Source of the DNA: Cupriavidus agavae
GTDB taxonomy: Bacteria > Pseudomonadota > Gammaproteobacteria > Burkholderiales > Burkholderiaceae
Direction: 5' to 3'
Length of the DNA stretch: 64,000 nt
Assembly: GCF_004217045.1 (NCBI RefSeq)
Contig: NZ_SGXM01000001.1
Span: forward strand, 2,397,187-2,461,186
Of the stretch, positions 8,420 through 16,956 are shown piece by piece (the first letter of the stretch is position 1; each line of letters opens with the position of its first letter). The notes below the pieces were generated by a model. The model ran no database searches and was not told the origin of the DNA. It saw only the letters and a list, made by a program, of their open reading frames with translations. A program made the position numbers and the translations under genes.

Positions 8420-9058
8420 TCAGGTTCGGTAGGACTGAATCAGTTTGTTGAGCGCAACCATGGCAAGCTCGGCACTGTCCGGCAGGCGCAGGAAGCGGGC
8501 ATCGTGATGCAAGCCTAGTTCAAGGCTGTACATCTCGAACAGCATCAGGCGCGGATCGCAGTCCGCGCGCAGGTGCCCTTCTTCCCTCGCCTGGTCGATC
8601 GCCCGCATCAGCGCGGCCCGCCAGATCGTGACGCTCTTGACGAGTTCGTCACGCACCGGGCTTTCCGCGCGATCGTCGTACTCGACCGCACCGCTGATGT
8701 AGATGCATCCCGTGGTCACTTCCTGGATGCGCTTTTCCATCCAGCGACGCACCATCGACCACAGGCGAGGCAGGCCGCGCGGCTCCAGCAGCGAGGGATA
8801 GAACACCTCCTGCTCGAACCGGCGGTGATACTCGCGCACCACTTCCACCTGCAGGTCTTCGCGCGAACCAAAATGCGCGAACACGCCGCTCTTGCTCATC
8901 TGCATGCGTTCCGCGAGCAGGCCGATGGTCAGCCCTTCCAGCCCGTCGCGGGACGACAGTTCCAGTGCGGCATCGAGAATCGCCACGCGCGTCATCTCGC
9001 CCTTGCGCAAGGGCGCGGGCGCGGCGGCGGATTCAAGACGAACTGACTGGTGTCGCAT
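8420..9058 (-). CDS. TetR-family regulator of the fatty-acid cluster
   Basis: A 212-residue TetR repressor. The N-terminal helix-turn-helix spans TRVAILDAALELSSRDG to LAERMQMSKSGVFAHFGSRE, and the all-helical ligand domain follows with YISGAVEYDDR. ATG 9058 is preferred because GGAGAG lies about 7 nt upstream; a GTG at 9088 would add 10 residues. It is directly upstream of, and co-oriented with, the acyl-CoA dehydrogenase gene. It probably represses itself and the cluster until an acyl-CoA ligand binds, as known for TetR-type FadR and PsrA proteins. The ligand is inferred. Confidence 0.88.
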   Translation of the reverse strand: MRHQSVRLESAAAPAPLRKGEMTRVAILDAALELSSRDGLEGLTIGLLAERMQMSKSGVFAHFGSREDLQVEVVREYHRRFEQEVFYPSLLEPRGLPRLWSMVRRWMEKRIQEVTTGCIYISGAVEYDDRAESPVRDELVKSVTIWRAALMRAIDQAREEGHLRADCDPRLMLFEMYSLELGLHHDARFLRLPDSAELAMVALNKLIQSYRT

Positions 9059-9179
9059 GGTTATCTCTCCATTCTCGGCAGCACCCACCTGGGTGCCGTT
9101 TTCAGCCCGACCCTGCCTGAGGCGAGCACCACGAACGCCACGGACGGCGTCGTAAATGCACGAAGTCTAAGCCAAAAAA

Positions 9180-9191
9180 GAACGGTCGTTC
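9180..9191. promoter_or_regulatory. candidate TetR operator GAACG-GT-CGTTC
   Basis: A perfect inverted repeat with 5-bp arms and a 2-nt centre lies about 120 nt upstream of the TetR start. GAACG..CGTTC is a common TetR half-site style. The position suits autoregulation and control of the downstream fad genes. This is a sequence match only. Confidence 0.5.
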
Positions 9192-9376
9192 AGATTATTC
9201 TGGCGCGGCGGACTGGCATCAAGCTTTTAATTAGATCGCGGTTTCTAAACAGCCGGGGCGTTGCGCCCGGTCATCGCGGCGCAATGCAACATCGTGCTGG
9301 AAACCCCGCCCCGCGGGTGCGGCGCGGGGGTAGCCCGACCTCGCGTGCGGCAGGGCAGCATGTTACCGCGCGGCCC

Positions 9377-10759
9377 TCAATAACGCCCCGTCACGCCGGC
9401 AATCACGACGCCCAGACGCAACACGTAGTAGGCCGCCCAATTGGCAAACCGGCGCAGGCGCGGCAGGCTCGCGTGCGCCTCGGGCACCACGCGCGCGCTG
9501 CGCTGGGCCATCGCGCGCTCCAGCCGCTCGCGTAGCTCGCCCGCAAACCCGGCGTCGTAGACCGCCACATTGGCCTCGCGCGCCAGCAGCAGGCTGAACG
9601 GGTCCATGTTGCTCGACCCCACGGTGGCCCAGATATCGTCCACCACGGCCACCTTGGCATGCAGGAAGCTTTCCTCGTACTCGTAGATCTCCACCCCGGC
9701 CTCCAGCAACGTGGCGTAGAGCGCATGGGTGGCATAGTGCTGCAGCTTGTACTCGACCATGCCCTGCAGCAGCAGCCGCACCCGCACGCCGCGCTTGCGG
9801 CACGCCAGCAGCGCGCGGCGCATCTTGTTGCCGGGCAGGAAGTAGGCGTTGGCCAGGATCACGTCGCGGCGGGCGGCGCCGAGTGCGTACAGGTATTCGC
9901 GTTCGATGGTGCGGCGGTTGCGCAGGTTGTCGCGCATCAGCAGCGCGGCCGGCACGCCATCGGGCTGTACGTCGCCGCGCGCCTGGCGTGCCGCCTTCGT
10001 CAGCGTCTCCACTTCGGCAAACGCGCTCGCGGTCTCGCGCAGGCCACGGCGCTGGGCGATGCGGAACCAGAGCCGCGCCGCGGCCAGCGCGATCTGCGCC
10101 ACCAGCGGGCCGCGCACGCGCACGGCGAAGTCGTAGCGGGGGCCAAGCTCGGGCAGGTCGAGCGGGCCGTGGTTGAAGTCGTCGATGATGTTGATGCCGC
10201 CCACGAAGGCCACGCGGCCATCGATCACGGCGAGCTTGCGATGCAGGCGCCGCAGGTGGCGGCGGGCCAGCTTGAAGCCCCGCAACGGACCGTAGACTTC
10301 CAGGTTCACGCCGCCGTCGCGCAGCCGCTGGATCAGTGCGGCTGGCATGTCGCCGGCCCCGAAGCCATCGACCACGAGCCGGGTATCGACGCCGCGCTGC
10401 GCCGCGGCAATCAGCGCGTCGCTGAGGCGCGCCCCGATCGCGTCATCGGCATAGATATAGGTCTCTACCACCACGTGCACCTCGGCCGCGTCGATGGCTT
10501 CGACCAGGGCGGGGAAGAAATCCGTGCCATTGCAGAGCAGGTCGACCTTGTTGCCCGGCACCGGACTGCCGCGCCGGCTGACCCAGTGCAGCAGCCGCGC
10601 CTTGGCGCGCGCACCGGCGGCGCCAATCTCCTGGACGGACGTGGGGATACCCGCCGGGGCCGGCGAGCCGGGAGCCTGCGCGTCGGGCAACGCGGGCGAG
10701 GTGGGCGGGGCCGCCGTCTCCGGGGAGCCGGGCTCGGCGCGATCGTAGATCCGTGACAT
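9377..10759 (-). CDS. clsB: phospholipase D-family cardiolipin synthase (ClsB-like)
   Basis: The 460-residue protein has two PLD catalytic motifs: HRKLAVIDG..FVGG (about 174) and HAKVAVVDD..TVGSSNMD (about 367). Each supplies the HxK and downstream Gly/Asn residues of the active site. Such proteins join phospholipids to make cardiolipin at the inner membrane. The length, spacing of the motifs and C-terminal hydrophobic tail WAAYYVLRLGVVIAGV fit ClsB rather than ClsA, which has two N-terminal membrane helices. The start MSRIYDRAEPG begins a Pro/Ala-rich lead; longer upstream starts run into the divergent mobB promoter region. Transphosphatidylation is inferred from the family. Confidence 0.8.
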   Translation of the reverse strand: MSRIYDRAEPGSPETAAPPTSPALPDAQAPGSPAPAGIPTSVQEIGAAGARAKARLLHWVSRRGSPVPGNKVDLLCNGTDFFPALVEAIDAAEVHVVVETYIYADDAIGARLSDALIAAAQRGVDTRLVVDGFGAGDMPAALIQRLRDGGVNLEVYGPLRGFKLARRHLRRLHRKLAVIDGRVAFVGGINIIDDFNHGPLDLPELGPRYDFAVRVRGPLVAQIALAAARLWFRIAQRRGLRETASAFAEVETLTKAARQARGDVQPDGVPAALLMRDNLRNRRTIEREYLYALGAARRDVILANAYFLPGNKMRRALLACRKRGVRVRLLLQGMVEYKLQHYATHALYATLLEAGVEIYEYEESFLHAKVAVVDDIWATVGSSNMDPFSLLLAREANVAVYDAGFAGELRERLERAMAQRSARVVPEAHASLPRLRRFANWAAYYVLRLGVVIAGVTGRY

Positions 10760-10852
10760 GGCTCGATTATCGGCCAACGGGCGGCTCCTGCACATGGCCC
10801 GTGCCAACTCTGCTATTGTCAGCGCATTCTGACGCCCAAAAGAGAACGCATT

Positions 10853-11365
10853 GTGAAGGTATTCGGTATCGCCGGTTCCTCGGGCAGCGGCAAGACCACG
10901 CTGCTGGACCAGTTGATTCCCCGGTTCGTCGCGGACGGCCTGCGCGTGGCCGGTATCAAGCACACGCACCATGGTTTCGATCCTGATACACCTGGCAAGG
11001 ATTCGTGGCGCATGCGCCAGGGCGGTTGCGAGAATGTCGTGCTCGTGGGGGCGCGCCATCTGACGCTGATGCGGCATTATCCCGAGGGCAAGCCGTCTCC
11101 CGAGATCGGCGAGGCGCTGGCCGTGCTCCCGCCCGACACCGACCTCGTAATGGTCGAGGGCTACAAGTGGAGCGATTTCCCCAAGCTGGAGATCTACCGG
11201 CCCGCCAACGGCAAGCCGCCGCTCTGGACCGATGTACCGGGTGTGGTGGCCGTAGCCACCGATGCGAAGGACCAGGTCATCGGGCAGACGTCGCTACCCG
11301 TGCTCGATCTGGCCGACGCGGACGCCATCTACCGCTGGGTCCGCGACTACCTGGCATCGCACTGA
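10853..11365 (+). CDS. mobB: molybdopterin-guanine dinucleotide biosynthesis adapter MobB
   Basis: This 170-residue P-loop GTPase is the partner of MobA in attaching GMP to molybdopterin. The Walker A motif GSSGSGKT is at residues 8-15, followed by GIKHTHHGFDPDTPGKDSWR, a hallmark of MobB. VMVEGYKWSDFPKLEIYR carries the conserved EGYK segment. The start is GTG, giving MKVFGIAG, with a purine-rich AGAGAA upstream. No mobA is visible here; the gene stands alone and is convergent with the nuclease gene. The cytidylyltransferase at 38368 serves a different (MCD) cofactor form. Confidence 0.9.
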   Translation: MKVFGIAGSSGSGKTTLLDQLIPRFVADGLRVAGIKHTHHGFDPDTPGKDSWRMRQGGCENVVLVGARHLTLMRHYPEGKPSPEIGEALAVLPPDTDLVMVEGYKWSDFPKLEIYRPANGKPPLWTDVPGVVAVATDAKDQVIGQTSLPVLDLADADAIYRWVRDYLASH

Positions 11366-11371
11366 CCGCAG

Positions 11372-11388
11372 GCGCCCCGGTGGGGCGC
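11372..11388. terminator. hairpin between convergent mobB and nuclease genes
   Basis: A perfect 7-bp stem GCGCCCC/GGGGCGC with a 3-nt loop fills the gap between two convergent stop codons. No T-tract is present, so a bidirectional terminator is plausible but weak. Confidence 0.45.
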
Positions 11389-12143
11389 TATGCCTCCGGA
11401 ATGGCCACGCGATGTGCCAGTTCCGCCATCAGCGGCACATGGTCCGACCGTTCGGCCCACTCGCGGCCGGTCAGCGCCTGTGTGCGCTCGATCTGGAAGC
11501 CACGCACATAGATGCGGTCGAGTTGCCACCACGGCATATGGCTCGGAAACGTGTGGATGCGCCCGTTCTTGGCATGGGCCGATTCCACCGCATTGAGCGT
11601 GTTGCAGATCTTGGCATCGAGCCGATGGTTCCAGTCGTTGAAATCGCCCGCGATCACCAGCGGCGCGTTGTCCGGCACCACGGCGCGCACCCGTTCCACC
11701 AGCGCGCTGGCCTGCCGCACCCGGCTGCGGGCGAACAACCCGAAATGCACGCAGATCAGGTGCGCCTCCACGCCATTGATCTCGGCCACCGCGTGCAGCA
11801 GGCCGCGCTGCTCGAAACGATGGTCCGAAATATCAAGATTTTCCGACATCAGGATCGGATGGCGCGACAGGATCGCGTTGCCATGATGGCCGTGCTCGTA
11901 CACCGCGTTCCGGCCATAGACCGAATGCGGATAGGCATCGGTGGCCAGGTAGTTGAGCTGGGTATGATCGGGATCGAACAGTTCGGCGGCAATCAGGCGG
12001 TCGTTGCGGTCCTGCACTTCCTGAAGGAACACGATGTCGGCGTCCATGGCCTGCAGGCCGGAGCGCACGCTGTGGATGCGCGGCTTGCCCGAGAACCCCT
12101 TCACGCCCTTGTGGATGTTGTAGGTGACCACGCGCAGTTTCAT
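11388..12143 (-). CDS. endonuclease/exonuclease/phosphatase family protein
   Basis: A 251-residue EEP-fold hydrolase that acts on phosphodiester or phosphomonoester bonds. It begins RVVTYNIHKG, contains VFLQEVQD (metal-binding Glu), HFGLFARSR, IAGDFNDW (catalytic Asp/Asn) and ends with WQLDRIYVRG and SDHVPLMAEL (catalytic Asp-His). All core metal and catalytic residues are visible. It overlaps the nudB stop by 4 nt (ATGA), so the two are translationally coupled. The substrate is unknown; the family includes DNA-repair exonucleases and lipid phosphatases. Confidence 0.88.
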   Translation of the reverse strand: MKLRVVTYNIHKGVKGFSGKPRIHSVRSGLQAMDADIVFLQEVQDRNDRLIAAELFDPDHTQLNYLATDAYPHSVYGRNAVYEHGHHGNAILSRHPILMSENLDISDHRFEQRGLLHAVAEINGVEAHLICVHFGLFARSRVRQASALVERVRAVVPDNAPLVIAGDFNDWNHRLDAKICNTLNAVESAHAKNGRIHTFPSHMPWWQLDRIYVRGFQIERTQALTGREWAERSDHVPLMAELAHRVAIPEA

Positions 12144-12625
12144 CGTGCCACCCCGCCTGCCAGCGTCCGGTCCAACTGTCCGGCCTGGGTCCGCCAGGCC
12201 AGTTGCCGTACCGCCTCGGCATTGCTGCTGGAAAAACAGCGCTCGGCGGCGGCCTGCCACGGCAGCCACTCGAACCGGGTATGCTCGCGCGGCGCCAGCG
12301 TCACCGGCACCGGCTCTGGCACACACAGGCCGAACCAGTGCTCGGTATTGCGCGTGATGCCGGCCGCATAGCGGTGGCGCCACTGGGGGTAGATCTCGTA
12401 GTCGATCGTGTGTTGCCAGTCGGTCAGTTCGAAGCTGGCCGCCAGGATGCCCGTTTCCTCGGCCACCTCGCGGGCGGCCGTGACGGCCAGCGGTTCGTCA
12501 TCGGCGTCGAGACTGCCCGTCACCGATTGCCAGAAGCCTGGCCGGTCGGCGCGCTCGATCAACAGGACTTGCAGGTCTGGCGTGTGGATCACGACCAGTA
12601 CCGATTCAGGAATCTTGTAGCGCAT
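12140..12625 (-). CDS. nudB: dihydroneopterin triphosphate diphosphatase
   Basis: The 161-residue Nudix hydrolase carries the complete Nudix box: GSLDADDEP followed by AAREVAEETGI. The flanking segments RPGFWQSVTGS and YEIYPQWRHRYAAG with TEHWF are typical of NudB, which removes pyrophosphate from dihydroneopterin triphosphate in folate synthesis. The start MRYKIPESVLVVIHT matches the family; an upstream in-frame ATG would add 10 residues. Downstream of aspS, this is the usual neighbourhood for nudB in beta-proteobacteria. Confidence 0.88.
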   Translation of the reverse strand: MRYKIPESVLVVIHTPDLQVLLIERADRPGFWQSVTGSLDADDEPLAVTAAREVAEETGILAASFELTDWQHTIDYEIYPQWRHRYAAGITRNTEHWFGLCVPEPVPVTLAPREHTRFEWLPWQAAAERCFSSSNAEAVRQLAWRTQAGQLDRTLAGGVAR

Positions 12626-12711
12626 GGGGCGGCGGTAGGAACAGACCCCAAGCATAGCGCAGCGGCGCCAGGCCGGTGTGTCGGAGCCCGTCCGATTACC
12701 GCGATGTGGAA

Positions 12712-13686
12712 TCAGGCGACGGTCTGCTCGCCCGGCTGGCGCGGCGACAGGTAGTGATCGCGGGAAGATGCCTTATTCTGCACTTGCGAATCATCCTGCG
12801 CGGGGTGTCCGTCCGGCGCGCCGCGCAGCCAGGTATCGAAGACTTCCGGCGAATCGCCGTGGCCCCAGGCCGCACGCAACTGCTGCATCAGCGGGGTCAG
12901 GGTGCGCGTGTAGCGCTGCGCGGCCACATGGGCATGCTCGGCCAGCGCGTCAGTGCTCTCGCGGACCTGCGCGGCCAGTTCCTGGCGCTCCTGGGCGATT
13001 TCCTTCTCGCGCTGCCCAAGCTGGTTGTACTTCTGGATCAGAAAACGCTGGTAGTCACCCGCTTCCACGCCCTGCGCCGCCTGGGCGTTGACCTGCTCGA
13101 ACCGCATCACGATGCTCGCCGTCTCGTGCTCCACGCGGGCCGCCTCGGTGTTCAGATCCTGCAGCACGTCGTTCAGGCGCAGCGCCTCGCGGCGATGGGT
13201 CTGCAGGCGCGTGGCTTCGTCGTCGAAGGTACGCTGGGCGTCGAGGTAGGCTTGCACCACGGGCTGGGGTGCCACCACCAGCAGCGGATCGGCGCCCCCG
13301 GCGCGGCGGCCGGAGATCAGCGCGTCCTCGGGCAGGCGGAGGTTGCCGACGTCTTCCAGCCAGCGGCCTCGCGCCATGACCGTGGCAACTGTTTCCAGTG
13401 CAAGCTTGCGCACGGCCTCGGCGCGCTGCGCCGCCACCGCGTCGCCATCGGCCGCAATCCCGGCCACGCCGGCTGGCTGGGCCTGGGCCGCATGGGCGAT
13501 ATCGGGCACGCAGGCGGCCACGGTGGTGGCCACCGATTCCGACATTGCCGTCACGGAGCGCCGCACCGCGCGGCGCAGTTCGAAGCGCGCCACCAGCATG
13601 ACCAGCAGGCCGGCCACGAGCCAGGTCAGGATCGTCTCGGCGTGGGCCAGCAGGAAGGCCCGGATCAGTTCGGTATCGAGTTGCAT
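12712..13686 (-). CDS. membrane-anchored coiled-coil protein, unknown function
   Basis: The 324-residue product was not assigned to a family. A short lead is followed by one strong membrane helix (ILTWLVAGLLVMLVARFEL, about 18-36). A polar region and a long helical stretch rich in Glu, Gln, Arg and Ala follow (roughly 150-290, for example LGQREKEIAQERQELAAQV), expected to form a coiled coil in the cytoplasm. The C-terminus is disordered and polar. It sits between aspS and nudB, separated from aspS by that gene's terminator. Candidate roles such as cell-envelope scaffold are guesses. Confidence 0.7.
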   Translation of the reverse strand: MQLDTELIRAFLLAHAETILTWLVAGLLVMLVARFELRRAVRRSVTAMSESVATTVAACVPDIAHAAQAQPAGVAGIAADGDAVAAQRAEAVRKLALETVATVMARGRWLEDVGNLRLPEDALISGRRAGGADPLLVVAPQPVVQAYLDAQRTFDDEATRLQTHRREALRLNDVLQDLNTEAARVEHETASIVMRFEQVNAQAAQGVEAGDYQRFLIQKYNQLGQREKEIAQERQELAAQVRESTDALAEHAHVAAQRYTRTLTPLMQQLRAAWGHGDSPEVFDTWLRGAPDGHPAQDDSQVQNKASSRDHYLSPRQPGEQTVA

Positions 13687-13815
13687 TGGTGTTGTCCTCC
13701 CACGTCACGGCTGGCCTTTCGGGTGGGCCCGCTTCGCGCGTATCCGTGGAAAGACATTTCCGGCACCTGCTTCGTTCCGGCCGGTAACAAATCGAAACGC
13801 ATCCTTGCGCCGGAA

Positions 13816-13843
13816 ACAAAAAAGCCGCGCGTTGGCGCGGCTT
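13816..13843 (-). terminator. intrinsic terminator of aspS
   Basis: Read on the minus strand, a 10-bp stem AAAGCCGCGC/GCGCGGCTTT with a GTTG/CAAC loop is followed by a run of T residues. It lies 24 nt past the aspS stop. Confidence 0.85.
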
Positions 13844-13866
13844 TCCTGCTGACGGAAGAAACGACC

Positions 13867-15675
13867 TCAGGCCGTGGTCTTCGGCTCCTGGGCGCGCAGG
13901 CGGATATGCAGCTCGCGCAGTTGCTTCTCGTCGACCGAGCTCGGGGCCTGCGTCAGCAGATCCTGGGCGCGTTGGGTCTTCGGGAAGGCGATCACGTCAC
14001 GGATCGAGTCGGCACCAGCCATCATCGTCACGATACGGTCCAGGCCGAAGGCCAGGCCGCCATGCGGCGGCGCGCCATATTGCAGCGCGTCGAGCAGGTA
14101 GCCGAACTTGGCGCGGGCTTCCTCGGCACCGATCTTCAGCGCGCGGAACACCTTGCTCTGCACGTCCTCGCGGTAGATACGGACCGAACCGCCACCCATT
14201 TCCCAGCCGTTCAGCACCATGTCGTAGGCCTTGGCGATGCACTTGCCCGGATCAGTTTCCAGGTACTGCATGTGCTCGTCCTTCGGGCTCGTGAACGGGT
14301 GGTGCATGGCCACCCAGCGCGCGTCTTCCTCGTCGTACTCGAACATCGGGAAGTCGATCACCCACAGCGGCTTCCAGGTGTCCTCGAACAGGCCCGTGCT
14401 CTTGCCGAATTCCGAATGGCCGATCTTCAGGCGCAGCGCGCCGATGGCGTCATTGACCACCTTGGCCTTGTCGGCGCCGAAGAAGATGATGTCGCCATCC
14501 TGGGCGCCGGTGCGCTTCAGGATCTCGGCAATCGCGGCGTCGTGCAGGTTCTTCACGATCGGCGATTGCAGGCCATCGCGGCCCTTGGCCACTTCGTTGA
14601 CCTTGATCCAGGCCAGGCCCTTGGCGCCATAGATCGCCACGAACTGGGTGTAGGCATCGATTTCACCACGCGAGATGGCATGGCCACCCGGCACGCGCAG
14701 ACCCACCACGCGGCCGTTCTCGCTGTTGGCCGGGCCCGAGAACACCTTGAAATCGACGTCCTTCATGACCTCGGTCAGCTCGGTGAACTCAAGCTTGACG
14801 CGCAGGTCCGGCTTGTCCGAGCCGAAGCGGGCCATGGCCTCGCGGAACTCCATGACCGGGAACCGGGCGTCCAGATCCACGTCGATGGCGTTCTTGAACA
14901 CCGTGCGCATCATGTCCTCGAACAGGTCGCGGATCTCCTGCTCGGTCAGGAACGACGTCTCGCAGTCGATCTGCGTGAACTCGGGTTGGCGATCGGCGCG
15001 CAGGTCTTCGTCACGGAAGCACTTGGTGATCTGGTAGTAGCGGTCGAAGCCGGAGACCATCAGCATCTGCTTGAAGATCTGCGGCGACTGCGGCAGCGCG
15101 AAGAAGTGGCCCGGGTTCACGCGCGACGGCACGAGGTAGTCGCGGGCGCCTTCCGGCGTGCTCTTGCCCAGCATCGGCGTCTCGATGTCGATGAAGCCCT
15201 GGGCGTCCAGGTACTTGCGCACTTCCATCGCCACCTTGTAGCGCAGGCGCAGGTTGTACTGCATCTGCGGGCGGCGCAAGTCCAGCACGCGGTGCGTCAG
15301 GCGGGTGGTTTCCGACAGGTTGTCGTCGTCGAGCTGGAACGGCGGCGTGACCGACGGGTTCAGCACCGACAGCTCATGGCACAGCACCTCGATCTTGCCC
15401 GAGGTCAGGTTGCTGTTCTCGGTGCCGGCCGGGCGCGGGCGCACCTTGCCCACCACGCGGATGCAGAACTCGTTGCGGATTTCCTCGGCGGCCTTGAACA
15501 TTTCCGGACGGTCCGGATCGCACACCACCTGCACCAGGCCCTCGCGGTCGCGCAGGTCGACGAAGATCACGCCACCGTGGTCGCGGCGGCGCTGCACCCA
15601 GCCGGTCAGGGCCACTTCCTGGCCGATCAGTTGTTCGGTCACCAGACCGCAGTAGTGAGTACGCATGGAGGACAT
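13867..15675 (-). CDS. aspS: aspartate-tRNA ligase
   Basis: The 602-residue class II synthetase charges tRNA-Asp. An N-terminal OB-fold anticodon domain ([28 protein letters not shown]) is followed by the catalytic core. Motif 2 reads [19 protein letters not shown], the bacterial GAD insert lies in the middle, and motif 3 is [10 protein letters not shown] near the C-terminus. Length is that of bacterial AspRS. The start at 15675 ([10 protein letters not shown]) is one of two close ATGs; 15666 would give MRTHYCG, and neither has a strong ribosome site. In many beta-proteobacteria this enzyme also charges tRNA-Asn for GatCAB amidation; this is not decidable here. Confidence 0.97.
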   Translation of the reverse strand: MSSMRTHYCGLVTEQLIGQEVALTGWVQRRRDHGGVIFVDLRDREGLVQVVCDPDRPEMFKAAEEIRNEFCIRVVGKVRPRPAGTENSNLTSGKIEVLCHELSVLNPSVTPPFQLDDDNLSETTRLTHRVLDLRRPQMQYNLRLRYKVAMEVRKYLDAQGFIDIETPMLGKSTPEGARDYLVPSRVNPGHFFALPQSPQIFKQMLMVSGFDRYYQITKCFRDEDLRADRQPEFTQIDCETSFLTEQEIRDLFEDMMRTVFKNAIDVDLDARFPVMEFREAMARFGSDKPDLRVKLEFTELTEVMKDVDFKVFSGPANSENGRVVGLRVPGGHAISRGEIDAYTQFVAIYGAKGLAWIKVNEVAKGRDGLQSPIVKNLHDAAIAEILKRTGAQDGDIIFFGADKAKVVNDAIGALRLKIGHSEFGKSTGLFEDTWKPLWVIDFPMFEYDEEDARWVAMHHPFTSPKDEHMQYLETDPGKCIAKAYDMVLNGWEMGGGSVRIYREDVQSKVFRALKIGAEEARAKFGYLLDALQYGAPPHGGLAFGLDRIVTMMAGADSIRDVIAFPKTQRAQDLLTQAPSSVDEKQLRELHIRLRAQEPKTTA

Positions 15676-15725
15676 AGGAGGAATTCCCTGTAAAGCACGG
15701 CCGCAAGGTGCGGGCCGCGCGCAAT

Positions 15726-16421
15726 TCAATTGGTTTGCGTGTCGGCGATTTCGCCGCTGGCCGCTTCGGCATGCGCCACGCGCGCCTCGTCGGGGGCCTT
15801 GCGCGGCAGTTCCGTCGGCGCCACCACGCCCATCGACACGATGTACTTGAGCGCCGCGTCCACGGTCATGTCGAGCTCGATGGTGTCGGCCTTCGGCATC
15901 ATCAGGAAGAAGCCCGAGGTCGGATTCGGCGTCGTGGGCACGTAGACGCTGACATATTCGCCCTGGAGGTGATTCTGCACGTCTCCGCCCGGCCTGCCGG
16001 TCAGAAACGCGATGGTCCACGAGCCCTCGCGCGGATACTGCACCAGCAGCGCCTTGCGGAACGCGTTGCCCGACGACGACAGCAGCGTGTCCGAGACCTG
16101 CTTCACGCTGGTGTAGATCGGGCCGACCACCGGGATATGGCCCAGCAGCGCCTCCCACCAGCGTACCAGCCGCTGGCCGATGAAGTTATGCGTCAGCACA
16201 CCCACCAGCAGGATAAACAGCAGGGTGAGGATCGCACCGAGCCCCGGGATGCGACGGCCGAACAGGTTTTCGGGCTGCCATGCCACGGGCAGCAGCGCCA
16301 TGCTCTGGTCCATCGTGCCGATGATCAGGTTGAGCACCCACAGCGTGATGCCCAGCGGCACGAGGACGAGCAGGCCGGTCAGGAACCAGGTCTTGACGGC
16401 GGAGGTTTTCTTGGCGACCAC
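15726..16421 (-). CDS. DUF502 inner-membrane protein
   Basis: The 231-residue product starts with GTG ([13 protein letters not shown]). Two membrane helices are visible: [22 protein letters not shown] and [17 protein letters not shown]. They are followed by [20 protein letters not shown], a segment conserved in DUF502 proteins, then [15 protein letters not shown]. The function of DUF502 is unknown. It lies 13 nt downstream of fmdB and upstream of aspS, a conserved order in this lineage. An open frame continues upstream of the GTG but is low-complexity and overlaps fmdB, so it is rejected. Confidence 0.85.
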   Translation of the reverse strand: MVAKKTSAVKTWFLTGLLVLVPLGITLWVLNLIIGTMDQSMALLPVAWQPENLFGRRIPGLGAILTLLFILLVGVLTHNFIGQRLVRWWEALLGHIPVVGPIYTSVKQVSDTLLSSSGNAFRKALLVQYPREGSWTIAFLTGRPGGDVQNHLQGEYVSVYVPTTPNPTSGFFLMMPKADTIELDMTVDAALKYIVSMGVVAPTELPRKAPDEARVAHAEAASGEIADTQTN

Positions 16422-16434
16422 GTCTTGCCCGCGC

Positions 16435-16755
16435 TTATTGGCTGGCGGACGAGCCGGCGGCGGGGGCCGCCGGGGCTGCGGCCGGTGCCGGGGCAGGAGC
16501 GGCCGCGGGCGCCGCCGTGGCGGTCTCGCCCGAGGCGGACGACGCAGCCGGCGCGCTCGCGCCGCCGCTACCGCCACGGAAGTCCGTGACGTACCAGCCC
16601 GAGCCCTTGAGCTGGAAGCCGGCGGCCGTTACCTGCTTCTTGTAGGTTCCGGTGGCACCGCAGGACGGGCAGTCCGTGAGCGGGGCATCGCTCATCTTCT
16701 GCAGCACATCGCGCCCGTGGCCGCAGGCGTCGCAACGGTAGGCATAGATCGGCAT
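16435..16755 (-). CDS. FmdB-family zinc-ribbon protein
   Basis: A 106-residue protein with an N-terminal zinc ribbon: PIYAYRCDACGHGRDVLQK, then DCPSCGATGTYKKQ, providing two CxxC knuckles that should bind one zinc. A conserved GFQLKGSGWYVTDF segment follows, and then a tail of about 40 residues made almost only of Ala, Pro, Ser, Gly. FmdB proteins are putative regulatory proteins; the precise role is unknown. The purine-rich GAAAGAA upstream supports the ATG. It is the first gene of the fmdB-DUF502-aspS series. Confidence 0.88.
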   Translation of the reverse strand: MPIYAYRCDACGHGRDVLQKMSDAPLTDCPSCGATGTYKKQVTAAGFQLKGSGWYVTDFRGGSGGASAPAASSASGETATAAPAAAPAPAPAAAPAAPAAGSSASQ

Positions 16756-16956
16756 GGTTCTTTCGTGGAATCGGGTACGTAAAGCGGGTAGATGGCACCG
16801 CCGCCGGAAACAGCAAGGGGCGGGAGGCCGAAATGGAGCCACGGCCCTGCGACGATGCAAAACCCCGGATTATAAACCGACGCCAGCACCGGCACCGGCC
16901 GGAATTGCGGTCATTCGGCGGCCTATTCGTGGCAAAGGGCTTTGCCGCCGCTTATG

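Noticed and set aside
12676..15693. Open frame of about 1000 codons on the plus strand
   Set aside because: It is antisense to aspS and the coiled-coil protein, with biased composition and no recognisable motif.
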